A DNA stretch of 64,000 nt, taken from the NCBI GenBank assembly GCA_018711005.1, contig DVIT01000016.1:1-64000 (forward strand), read 5' to 3'. Numbering within the stretch: the first letter of the stretch is position 1; each line of letters begins with the position of its first letter. The DNA comes from Candidatus Scybalocola faecigallinarum. Lineage in GTDB: Bacteria; Bacillota; Clostridia; Lachnospirales; Lachnospiraceae. The translations under genes were made by a program, and so were the position numbers. Below are positions 16,913 to 24,712 of this stretch, piece after piece. Under the pieces are notes generated by a model, which did not search any database, was not told the origin of the DNA, and was given only the letters and a program-made list of their open reading frames with translations.

Positions 16913-18655
16913 ATGAGAAAGACAAAAATTATCTGTACAATGGGTCCTGCAGTTGAAAATGATCAAATCATCAGGACGATGATGCTGGAGGGCATGAATG
17001 TTGCCAGGTTTAACTTCTCACATGGCGACCACGCGGAACAAAAGGGACGCCTGGATCGTCTGAAACGCATCCGTGAAGAACTGGGACTTCCTGTGGCAGC
17101 ACTTCTGGACACGAAAGGCCCGGAGATCCGTATCGGGAGGTTTGAAAATGGTAAGGTGGAGCTTAAAAAAGGTCAGCTTTTCACACTTACAACAAAAGAG
17201 ATTACAGGAAATGAAGACCAGGTGTCCATTTCTTACAAAGAGCTTGTTGATGATGTGGAAGAAGGCATGATGATCCTTTTGGATGATGGCCTGATTGCTA
17301 TGCGTATTGAAAATATGACAGCTACAGATATTATCTGCAAGGTCATTAACGGAGGTACCCTGGGAGATAAGAAAGGTGTAAACATTCCAGGCGCCAAATT
17401 ATCCATGCCGTTTATCAGTAAAAAGGATTATGACGATATTATTTTCGGTATTGAAAATGGATTTGATTTTATTGCAGCATCTTTTACCCGGACTGCCGAT
17501 GATATTTTGGAGATCCGCCGGATCTTCCAGGAGCAGGGCTGTAATTCCATGAACATTATTGCGAAGATTGAGAATATGCAGGGTGTGGAAAATATTGACG
17601 AGATCATCCGTGTGGCTGACGGTATTATGATCGCCAGAGGCGATATGGGTGTAGAGATTCCGCTGGAAGATGTTCCGGTTATCCAGAAGATGATCATTAA
17701 AAAGGTCTGCGAGGCTGGAAAACAGGTAATCACAGCCACACAGATGCTGGATTCCATGATGAAAAACCCGCGTCCGACCCGTGCCGAGGCTACTGATGTT
17801 GCCAACGCTATTTACGACGGTACAAGCGCCATTATGCTTTCCGGCGAAACTGCCGCAGGGCTCTACCCGGTAGAATCCTTAAAGACGATGGTGCGTATTG
17901 CTGTGCGCACGGAAAAGGATATTGACTACCGCAAGCGCTTTAAAATGCGCGAGACCGTGGAACGTCCGGATGTGACCAACGCGATTTCTCATGCTACATG
18001 TACAACAGCAACGGATCTTGGCGCTGCAGCAATTATTACAGTGACAAAGTCCGGCGAAACCGTCCGCATGATCTCCAAATACCGTCCGGAGTGTCCGATT
18101 ATCGGATGCACTACCGAAGATTATGTTTGCCGCCAGTTAAATCTTTCCTGGGGCGTTTCTCCGCTGCTGATTGAGGAGGAGAATAATACAGACGAATTAT
18201 TTGAACACTCTGTAGACGCTGCTTTAGCAGCCGACCTTGTAAAGCAGGGGGATCTGGTCGTTATTACAGCCGGTGTTCCTCTGGGAATTTCCGGAACAAC
18301 CAACCTGATCAAGGTTCATGTGGCCGGACATATTCTGTTAAAGGGAAAGGGCATTTCCAAAAGAACAGCTGTAGGCTCATTATGTGTCTGCAGCAGCAAA
18401 GAGGATCTGGAAAAGAACTTCAAACAGGGCGATATTATCGTCATTAAGGAAACAGATAATGATATGCTGCCTTATATTAAAAATGCTGCCGGACTTGTTG
18501 TGGAGGAAAGCGGCGATAATTCCCATGCAGCTATTGTTGGTCTGACATTGGACATTCCGGTAATCCTGGGCGCGGAACATGCAGTGCATATTTTAAAATC
18601 CGGCGCTGTTGTCAATATTGACGCCGGCGAAGGGATTGTGTGCGTTAACCAGTAA
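16913..18655 (+). CDS. pyk: Pyruvate kinase with C-terminal phosphohistidine-type domain
   Basis: It converts PEP and ADP to pyruvate and ATP, the last glycolytic step. The 580-aa protein begins with the barrel segment TKIICTMGP, contains DTKGPEIR, the active-site signature IIAKIENMQGV and IARGDMGVE. After the usual C-terminal domain (ending near residue 470) it carries an extra about 100-aa PEP-utilising mobile-type domain with GDNSHAAIVGLTL, common in Bacillus and Clostridia. In this domain the catalytic histidine of dikinases is present (SHAAIV), though its role in pyruvate kinases is unproven. The start ATG 16913 follows GGAGGA. Confidence 0.95.
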   Translation: MRKTKIICTMGPAVENDQIIRTMMLEGMNVARFNFSHGDHAEQKGRLDRLKRIREELGLPVAALLDTKGPEIRIGRFENGKVELKKGQLFTLTTKEITGNEDQVSISYKELVDDVEEGMMILLDDGLIAMRIENMTATDIICKVINGGTLGDKKGVNIPGAKLSMPFISKKDYDDIIFGIENGFDFIAASFTRTADDILEIRRIFQEQGCNSMNIIAKIENMQGVENIDEIIRVADGIMIARGDMGVEIPLEDVPVIQKMIIKKVCEAGKQVITATQMLDSMMKNPRPTRAEATDVANAIYDGTSAIMLSGETAAGLYPVESLKTMVRIAVRTEKDIDYRKRFKMRETVERPDVTNAISHATCTTATDLGAAAIITVTKSGETVRMISKYRPECPIIGCTTEDYVCRQLNLSWGVSPLLIEEENNTDELFEHSVDAALAADLVKQGDLVVITAGVPLGISGTTNLIKVHVAGHILLKGKGISKRTAVGSLCVCSSKEDLEKNFKQGDIIVIKETDNDMLPYIKNAAGLVVEESGDNSHAAIVGLTLDIPVILGAEHAVHILKSGAVVNIDAGEGIVCVNQ

Positions 18656-18750
18656 AGCACCGGAAAAAACACACCGGCAGATCCGGAAATATGGCATAAA
18701 CCGGAGGATATTTCATTAAAATAAAATAAGGACAGATTTGGGGAGTCTTT

Positions 18751-20022
18751 ATGAAGCGATGGATTGCCATATTACTGATGATTTGTCTGACTGCAGGGGC
18801 ATGGGTTCCGGGGCGGGCCTATGCCGGTGAAGACACGGCCAGTGCAGACAGTGTGGGGACGGAGGACAGTACCGAAGCCAAAGACAGCACCGCTGCCCGG
18901 GAGGAGAGTCCGGACAGCTCCGGAAACGGGACTGTGGATCTTGGTATTACAGCCACGGCATGTGTCCTTATGGAAGCATCCACGGGAACGGTGCTGTATG
19001 AAAAAAATGCTGATGAGCAGCTGAGTCCGGCCAGTATTACAAAAATCATGACTCTGATCCTGATCTTTGAGGCTTTGGATGAGGGCAGGATCTCCCTTCA
19101 GGACGAAGTGACTACCAGTGCCTATGCCAAAAGCATGGGCGGCTCCCAGGTATTTTTGGAAGAAGGGGAAAAGCAGACGGTGGAAACGCTGATCAAGTGC
19201 ATTGTGGTTGCTTCGGGAAATGACGCCTCAGTGGCTATGGCCGAGCATATCAGCGGCAGTGAACAGGCCTTTGTGGATCAGATGAACCAAAAGGCCCAGG
19301 CCCTTGGCATGACGAATACCCATTTTACTGATTGCTGCGGACTGACGGAATCGGCGGATCATTATACATCTGCCAGAGATGTGGCGATCATGTCCAGAGA
19401 GCTTTCTGTGAATCATCCTCAGATCCATAATTATTCGACGATCTGGATGGAAGACATTACCCATGTGACAAACAAGGGAGCCTCTCAGTTTACCCTGGCC
19501 AATACTAATAAGCTTTTAAAGCAATATGACGGGTGTACCGGATTAAAGACCGGCTCCACAAGCCTGGCAAAGTATTGTTTATCTGCCACGGCGCAGCGCA
19601 ATGATCTGGAGCTGATCGCAGTGGTCATGGCAGCGCCGGACTACAAGGTCCGTTTCAGTGAGGCCGCGTCCCTGCTGAATTACGGCTTTGCCAACTGTTC
19701 CGTATATAAAGACACACAGCCGGAGCCGCTGGCCGATGTGCCGGTGAAAAACGGTGTGGAGGGCATGGTAAGCTGCGGGTATGAAGGAGAGTTTTCCTAT
19801 TTAAGCACTACAGGGGAAAGCTTTGAAAATATAACAAAAGAAGCGCATATCAATCCGGAAGTTGCCGCGCCGTTAGCTGCCGGCGATATTATCGGCAGTA
19901 TGGATTATTTTCTTAACGGTGAAAAGATCGGCAGCATAAACATTGTGGCAACGGAGGATGTGGCTGAGGCAGGCTATCTGGACTACTTAAAAAAGATCGG
20001 TCTCGGCCTTCTTGTCGGGTAG
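18751..20022 (+). CDS. D-alanyl-D-alanine carboxypeptidase, DacF type (S11)
   Basis: A secreted penicillin-binding protein that trims the terminal D-Ala from peptidoglycan stem peptides. A signal peptide (about residues 1-25, ending GRAYA) precedes a low-complexity Ser/Thr/Asp/Glu linker (26-60). The S11 motifs are Ser95-x-x-Lys98 (SITK), Ser155-Gly-Asn157 (SGN) and KTG at 266-268. A C-terminal PBP5_C-like beta domain (about 305-390) and a hydrophobic tail that can anchor to the membrane follow. The start ATG 18751 follows GGGGAG. No terminator separates it from pyk, so read-through is possible. DacF-type genes in Bacillus lie near sporulation and scpAB loci. Confidence 0.92.
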   Translation: MKRWIAILLMICLTAGAWVPGRAYAGEDTASADSVGTEDSTEAKDSTAAREESPDSSGNGTVDLGITATACVLMEASTGTVLYEKNADEQLSPASITKIMTLILIFEALDEGRISLQDEVTTSAYAKSMGGSQVFLEEGEKQTVETLIKCIVVASGNDASVAMAEHISGSEQAFVDQMNQKAQALGMTNTHFTDCCGLTESADHYTSARDVAIMSRELSVNHPQIHNYSTIWMEDITHVTNKGASQFTLANTNKLLKQYDGCTGLKTGSTSLAKYCLSATAQRNDLELIAVVMAAPDYKVRFSEAASLLNYGFANCSVYKDTQPEPLADVPVKNGVEGMVSCGYEGEFSYLSTTGESFENITKEAHINPEVAAPLAAGDIIGSMDYFLNGEKIGSINIVATEDVAEAGYLDYLKKIGLGLLVG

Positions 20023-20024
20023 AA

Positions 20025-20060
20025 GTCCAATCCCCTGATGCTTGCATCGGGGGATTGGAC
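20025..20060 (+). terminator. Hairpin just after dacF
   Basis: GTCCAATCCCCTGATGC pairs with GCATCGGGGGATTGGAC over a two-base loop, starting two bases after the stop codon. It lacks a T-run but is very stable; it may stop or protect the transcript. Confidence 0.55.
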
Positions 20061-20073
20061 CCTCGCGGCAGTC

Positions 20074-20105
20074 GCCAAATGGACATGCGGGCATGTCCAT
20101 TTGGC
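20074..20105. repeat. Perfect 15-bp palindrome with GG loop
   Basis: GCCAAATGGACATGC and GCATGTCCATTTGGC are exact complements with a two-base loop. Outer sequence CGCGGCAG / GTTGCTCGCG (20064-20118) extends the symmetry imperfectly. The CATGC/GCATG apex is shared with other palindromes in this window. Confidence 0.65.
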
Positions 20106-20130
20106 TCGTTGCTCGCGGAAATAAAGTGTG

Positions 20131-20174
20131 CCTGGCGGTACAGGAGAGAGGATCCCCTGTCTGCCAGGTTTTTT
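20131..20174 (+). terminator. Terminator upstream of scpA
   Basis: CCTGGCGGTACAG pairs with CTGTCTGCCAGG and is followed by six Ts, ending 36 bases before scpA. Confidence 0.7.
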
Positions 20175-20209
20175 GGCGGGTGTATGATCTTACAGAAAGG
20201 TGGAATAGG

Positions 20210-20953
20210 ATGGGGATCCCTGTGAAATTAAAGGTTTTTGAGGGACCTTTGGATCTTTTGCTCCATTTGATCGATATTAATAAAATTGATATTTATGATA
20301 TTCCCATTTCCCTGATTACAGATCAGTATCTGGATTATATCCATCAGATGGAAAAGCAGGATATGGAAATTATGAGCGAGTTCCTTGTTATGGCGGCAAC
20401 ATTGCTAAGGATCAAGTCTAAAATGCTCCTTCCGGTGGAAAAAGAGCCGGAGGAGGAGCCCGAGGACCCGAGACAGGAGCTGGTGGACAGGCTTTTGGAA
20501 TATAAAATGTATAAATATGCTGCAGGGGAACTTAAAGATATGCAGCTGAACGCTCAGAAAGCATTTTTTAAGCCAACTACTATGCCCAAGGGGCTTAAAT
20601 ACGAAGAACCTCCGGTGGATCTGGACGCCCTGGTGGGGGATCTGACCCTGGATAAGCTTCATGAGATTTTTAAATCCGTGATGAAGCGGGCCAGCGATAA
20701 AGTAGACCCTATTCGAAGTAAATATGGGAAGATCGAGCAGGAGGAGATTAATCTTTCAGATAAAATGGCGGAAATCGAAAATTATTCAAAGACGCGCAGG
20801 CACTTTAGCTTCCGCCAGCTTCTGGAAAAGCAAAAGACAAAAATGAACACCATCGTTACCTTCCTGGCCATTCTGGAGCTGATGAAAAGCGGAAGGCTGC
20901 ACATTGTGCAGGAAAATTTGTTTGACGATATTTTAATTGATGTTGTGGAGTGA
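20210..20953 (+). CDS. scpA: Segregation and condensation protein A
   Basis: The kleisin subunit that bridges the Smc heads and, with ScpB, organises the chromosome. A 247-aa protein with the family start KLKVFEGPLDLLLHLI and the segment DIYDIPISLITDQYLDYI. A winged-helix-like C-terminus ends with TFLAILELMKSGRLHIVQEN. I chose ATG 20210 (AAAGGTGG eight bases upstream); the longer frame to 20042 runs through the terminator hairpin and is not coding. scpB follows by four bases. Confidence 0.95.
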   Translation: MGIPVKLKVFEGPLDLLLHLIDINKIDIYDIPISLITDQYLDYIHQMEKQDMEIMSEFLVMAATLLRIKSKMLLPVEKEPEEEPEDPRQELVDRLLEYKMYKYAAGELKDMQLNAQKAFFKPTTMPKGLKYEEPPVDLDALVGDLTLDKLHEIFKSVMKRASDKVDPIRSKYGKIEQEEINLSDKMAEIENYSKTRRHFSFRQLLEKQKTKMNTIVTFLAILELMKSGRLHIVQENLFDDILIDVVE

Positions 20954-20957
20954 AAAT

Positions 20958-21542
20958 ATGGAAGGAAAAGTCATGGAGCTTGGCCAGGCCCAGGCGGCTG
21001 TTGAGGCCTTGTTATTTACTATGGGAAAGGCCGTTGCTCTGAAAGATATTGCCGCTGTGCTGGAACACGATGAAGAAACAGTCAGAAAGATCATCCATCA
21101 GATGATGGATACATATAAAATGGAAAAGCGGGGCATTCAGATCATTGAGCTGGAGGATTCCTTTCAGATGTGTACAGATCCGGCCTATTATGACTATATT
21201 GTCCGCCTGACCCATCAGCCGAAGAAACATACCCTGACCGATGCCATGCTGGAGGCGCTGTCCATCATTGCCTATAAGCAGCCGGTGACCCGTTCCATGG
21301 TGGAGCAGATCCGGGGCGTGAGCAGCGACTATGTGATCAACCGGCTGATCGAATATAACCTTGTTATGGAGGTAGGCCGCCTGGACGCTCCGGGAAAACC
21401 GATCCTGTTTGGAACTACCGAGGAATTTCTGCGCACCTTTGGCGTTAAATCCCAGGATGAGCTTCCGGTGATCGATCCGGTAAAGGTGGCTGAATTTAAG
21501 ACTGAGGCTGAGGAAGAAGCGGCACTGAAGATTGAAACATAA
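20958..21542 (+). CDS. scpB: Segregation and condensation protein B
   Basis: The partner of ScpA: a dimer of tandem winged helices that stabilises the Smc-kleisin complex. The 194-aa protein has the typical AVEALLFTMGKAVALKDIA start and the central LEALSIIAYKQPVTRSMVEQIRGV block split over about residues 95-120. ATG 20958 follows GTGGAG, inside the end of scpA; a second ATG at 20973 is possible. Translational coupling with scpA is likely. Confidence 0.95.
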   Translation: MEGKVMELGQAQAAVEALLFTMGKAVALKDIAAVLEHDEETVRKIIHQMMDTYKMEKRGIQIIELEDSFQMCTDPAYYDYIVRLTHQPKKHTLTDAMLEALSIIAYKQPVTRSMVEQIRGVSSDYVINRLIEYNLVMEVGRLDAPGKPILFGTTEEFLRTFGVKSQDELPVIDPVKVAEFKTEAEEEAALKIET

Positions 21543-21677
21543 GCACTTGACCGTATTGAATAAAAAAATCATAATAGGGAAAACTATGACCAGAATATCC
21601 ATTGTTCTGGAAAGGAAGTTTTCACTATTATTGAAATTCAACGAAAATATAAGGTTTGTATTTATAAAATCGCCGCC

Positions 21678-22619
21678 GTGGCTACGGCTCTTGCTCTGTG
21701 CCTGGGATTTTTTTCGTGGGCAGCAAACAGCACACGTCCCCGGGAAAGCTATGCCATCCATTTGGCAGGCGGCAGCGGCCAGGCTTCCAGTGTTATGTCG
21801 GATTCAGTCATGGATCTGTACAGTGACCATATCCTGCTTATCCGGCTGGAAGATTTTGAAACTATCCGGGAATATCAAAGTACAGATGCCATCTATCCGG
21901 CATCCCTGACAAAGATCATGACAGGGATCCTTGCCATTGAGGCTTTGGATAACTTTGACGAGAAGATCATTATACAACCGGAATGGATCCGGACGCTGAA
22001 AGAAAAGAACGCTTCTATGGCAGGATTTTCGCCGGGAGAGGCGGTTTGCGTCAGGGATCTGCTTTACGGGACCCTTCTTCCCTCCGGAGCTGACGGGGCT
22101 TTGGCCCTGGCCTGGCGTATTTCCGGCAGTGAGGAAGCCTTTGCCCGGCTGATGAATGAAAAGGCCCAAAGCCTTGGAATGCTCCATACCCATTTTTCCA
22201 ATGCCACAGGTCTCCATGAGGAAGACCATGTGACAACTTTGCAGGATATGGCCCTGCTTTTGGACTATGCCCTGGATAATGGGGTTTTCCGCCGCATATT
22301 TACGACCCATCAGTACCAGACTGAGGCGACAAACATGCATGAACAGGGGATTTTTCTGGAAAGCACCCTTTTTGGAAAAATGGATGCAGCTGAAAAAGAA
22401 ACTGACGGCCTGGTGGACAGCCTTGGCCAGCTGGACTTTGGCGGCTGGATCCTGGGGGGAAAAACAGGCTATACCCCTGAGGCCGGGCTTTGCCTTGCAA
22501 GCCTTGCCCAGATCCATAACGAGGAATATCTTCTCCTGACTGCCGGAGCCTGCGGCACCAGCGCATCAGCGCCATACCATATTTTAGACGCGGTAGAGGT
22601 TTACAGCCATGTGGAATAA
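21678..22619 (+). CDS. D-alanyl-D-alanine carboxypeptidase family protein (S11)
   Basis: A second S11 serine peptidase, about 313 aa, acting on peptidoglycan outside the membrane. Motifs: Ser76-x-x-Lys79 (SLTK), Ser136-Gly-Ala (SGA where most have SGN) and KTG near residue 262. It lacks the PBP5_C domain. The GTG at 21678 has no ribosome site and cuts a signal peptide short. In frame upstream are a charged stretch (EIQRKYKVCIYKIAAVA) and a good AAAGGAAG at 21611-21618, but the only codons at proper spacing are ATT (21627 or 21630). Translation may start at ATT; see findings. It lies 135 bases after scpB. Confidence 0.85.
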   Translation: MATALALCLGFFSWAANSTRPRESYAIHLAGGSGQASSVMSDSVMDLYSDHILLIRLEDFETIREYQSTDAIYPASLTKIMTGILAIEALDNFDEKIIIQPEWIRTLKEKNASMAGFSPGEAVCVRDLLYGTLLPSGADGALALAWRISGSEEAFARLMNEKAQSLGMLHTHFSNATGLHEEDHVTTLQDMALLLDYALDNGVFRRIFTTHQYQTEATNMHEQGIFLESTLFGKMDAAEKETDGLVDSLGQLDFGGWILGGKTGYTPEAGLCLASLAQIHNEEYLLLTAGACGTSASAPYHILDAVEVYSHVE

Positions 22620-22630
22620 TGAAGGAGCCC

Positions 22631-22664
22631 GGGGCCGGCGGCATTTTGCCGCGGCCCCTTGTTT
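22631..22664. terminator. Terminator between convergent genes
   Basis: GGGGCCGGCGGCA and TGCCGCGGCCCC form a very strong GC stem followed by TTGTTT, at the end of the carboxypeptidase gene and the facing YtaF-like gene. Confidence 0.8.
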
Positions 22665-23199
22665 AATGGGTAAAAAGCTCCAGCATCCCGATCATGATCA
22701 AAAGCAGGGCAGATATATTTTTCAGGTGCCGGGAAATGCCTTTGCTCCTGAGCCGTGTGCCTGCCCGGCTGCCATTGTGCAGGCACACAAAGGAACATAT
22801 TCCGCAAAATAAAGCCATGGCGAGGGGAGAAATTCCTGAAATCCCGGCGCCAATAGCCGGAGGAATACAGTTGGCTGCCAGTGAGATTCCTAAAAGACAG
22901 GCTCCCTTTGGAGAAAGCCCGGGCAGCTGGCGGTCTTCCACGTTGTCTCTGCTGCACAGGCAGCAGATCCCAAATGCCAGGATCATCAGGGCGCCGGCAG
23001 CATTGGCGGCAGTGACGGCCATAGGCGGGAGAATACCCGGGAGACCGGAAAAAATTCCTGCAAACAGTCCGGTAAATGCTGAGATGACCAGGTTGGGAAA
23101 GAGCGGGACGGGTTTTTGATCCAGCCCAAGGCGGATCCCTATCATAAAATTATCCAGATTCACGGCAATGCTCATCAGCAGTGCCATAAAAATTTCCAT
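22663..23199 (-). CDS. MntP/YtaF-family membrane protein
   Basis: A 178-aa polytopic protein with about six hydrophobic segments in two halves. The N-terminal MSIAVNLDNFMIGIRLGL with the Asp-Asn pair is the signature of the MntP (DUF204) manganese-efflux superfamily, and the closest pattern is the YtaF branch, whose Clostridia and Bacillus members are annotated as sporulation membrane proteins. The start ATG 23199 follows AGAGGTGA. The second half (residues 95-120) has a matching AANCIPPAIGAGISG stretch where MntP has its second Asp motif; here the Asp is replaced, so metal transport is uncertain. Confidence 0.75.
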   Translation of the reverse strand: MEIFMALLMSIAVNLDNFMIGIRLGLDQKPVPLFPNLVISAFTGLFAGIFSGLPGILPPMAVTAANAAGALMILAFGICCLCSRDNVEDRQLPGLSPKGACLLGISLAANCIPPAIGAGISGISPLAMALFCGICSFVCLHNGSRAGTRLRSKGISRHLKNISALLLIMIGMLELFTH

Positions 23200-23352
23200 A
23201 AAATCACCTCTCTACACAATATTCGCCAATGTTTGCAGAGTGCATAAGACAGGGCAAGCCGTCATAAACTATAAAAAAATCCATGCCCCGGGCGGAGGAT
23301 GCATGTATTTTTCAGGGCCGTGCATTTCCCTGCCATGGGGGGAGCTGTGAAA

Positions 23353-24540
23353 ATGAGTTTATTTATAAAAAAAGGACTTTGTATGGTTTTATCACTGATG
23401 CTGGTCATGGTCTGGGGCATGGATGCCCTGGCTGCTTCCGGAAGCGCCGGCGGAGATGACACTTTGCAGGATCCGGAGCTTTATGCCCGGGCAGCGGTGC
23501 TGATGGATGGGGATACGGGCAGGGTGCTGTATGGGAAAAATCCTGATCAGGTGCTGCCTATGGCCAGCACGACAAAGGTTATGACCCTGATCATTGCTTT
23601 GGAAAATGCCTCTTTGGACGAGATTGTGACTGTGTCGGCCTATGCGGCAGGTATGCCGGATGTACAGCTGGGGATCCGTGAAGGGGAGCAGTATGTGTTA
23701 AAGGACCTGCTTTATTCCATGATGCTGGAATCCCATAATGATTCTGCTGTGGCCATTGCCGAGTATGTGGGCGGCAGTGTGGAAGGCTTTGCTGCCATGA
23801 TGAATGAAAAAGCCCGGGAGCTTGGGTGTGTATCCACCTACTTTATTACCCCCAATGGCCTGGATGCACAGGACAGCCTGGGCCAGCATGCCACAACGGC
23901 AAGAGAGCTGGGACTGATCATGCGGTATGGAATTCAAAATGATCTTTTTCTGGAAATCACCCGCACTACAGCCTATACATTTTCGGATGTTGATGGTGAC
24001 CGGACATTTTCTGTGAACAATAAAAATGCCCTGCTTACCATGATTCCGGAGGCGGTTTCCGGAAAGACCGGCTTTACTTCCGGGGCAGGCTACTGTTATG
24101 TGTGTGCTGTTTCCAGCGAAGGCCGCACATTTATCATTGCTTTGCTGGGCTGCGGATGGCCGCCCAATAAATCCTGGAAATGGTCGGATGTGGATGTGCT
24201 GACAGACTATGGGAAGGAAAATTATCATTATGTCCGGGCGGAAATGGACACCAGCGCCCTGACACCGGTAAGAATCACTGAGGGGACACAGGAAACGGCC
24301 GGTCTGTCCTGTGAGGCCGGCACTGTCCGGATCCTTTTGCGGGATGATGAAAACGTGGATATTGTACAAAATATTGTGACCCAGACCCAGGCCCCGGTAT
24401 TTGCCGGACAAACGGCCGGATCTGTGGCTTATATGGTGGGAGATACAGTGCTGTATAAGTATCCTGTGGTCTTTAAAGAGAGTATCCCAATGACCGGTAT
24501 AGGATTTTATTTTGAAAAAGTTTTCAGCACTTTTTTTTGA
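23353..24540 (+). CDS. D-alanyl-D-alanine carboxypeptidase (S11), third copy
   Basis: A 395-aa secreted S11 peptidase. The signal peptide spans about residues 1-28 (ends DALAA). Motifs: Ser72-x-x-Lys75 (STTK), Ser127-His-Asn129 (SHN) and KTG at 238-240. A C-terminal beta-rich domain follows, and the last 20 residues are hydrophobic and aromatic (GIGFYFEKVFSTFF), suitable for membrane contact. The start ATG 23353 follows GGGGGAGC; an upstream start at 23299 is less well placed. Three S11 genes in 6 kb around scpAB suggest duplication with divided jobs, perhaps vegetative versus spore cortex. Confidence 0.92.
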   Translation: MSLFIKKGLCMVLSLMLVMVWGMDALAASGSAGGDDTLQDPELYARAAVLMDGDTGRVLYGKNPDQVLPMASTTKVMTLIIALENASLDEIVTVSAYAAGMPDVQLGIREGEQYVLKDLLYSMMLESHNDSAVAIAEYVGGSVEGFAAMMNEKARELGCVSTYFITPNGLDAQDSLGQHATTARELGLIMRYGIQNDLFLEITRTTAYTFSDVDGDRTFSVNNKNALLTMIPEAVSGKTGFTSGAGYCYVCAVSSEGRTFIIALLGCGWPPNKSWKWSDVDVLTDYGKENYHYVRAEMDTSALTPVRITEGTQETAGLSCEAGTVRILLRDDENVDIVQNIVTQTQAPVFAGQTAGSVAYMVGDTVLYKYPVVFKESIPMTGIGFYFEKVFSTFF

Positions 24541-24625
24541 TGAATACTTACTATGCATGAGTTGCCCGACAAATGGATATGAGACATTTGACCCTGGTAT
24601 TATTATACTTTTCAACAAATTCTCC

Positions 24626-24654
24626 TTGAAAAATTTGGGTAAACGCGATAGAAT
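24626..24654 (+). promoter_or_regulatory. Promoter of the decarboxylase operon
   Basis: TTGAAA (24626-24631), 17-bp spacer, TAGAAT (24649-24654). Just upstream, TTTGACCCTGGTATTAT (24587-24603) is a half copy of the family B repeat end. Confidence 0.7.
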
Positions 24655-24712
24655 AAAATCGGCAGAGAATTTGATGATTTTTATAAAATTTTATTACTAT
24701 GGAGGGCTAAAA

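Noticed and set aside
20042-20209. N-terminal extension of scpA
   Set aside because: It would translate through two palindromes and a terminator; ScpA homologues start at the KLKVFEGPLDLLL segment.
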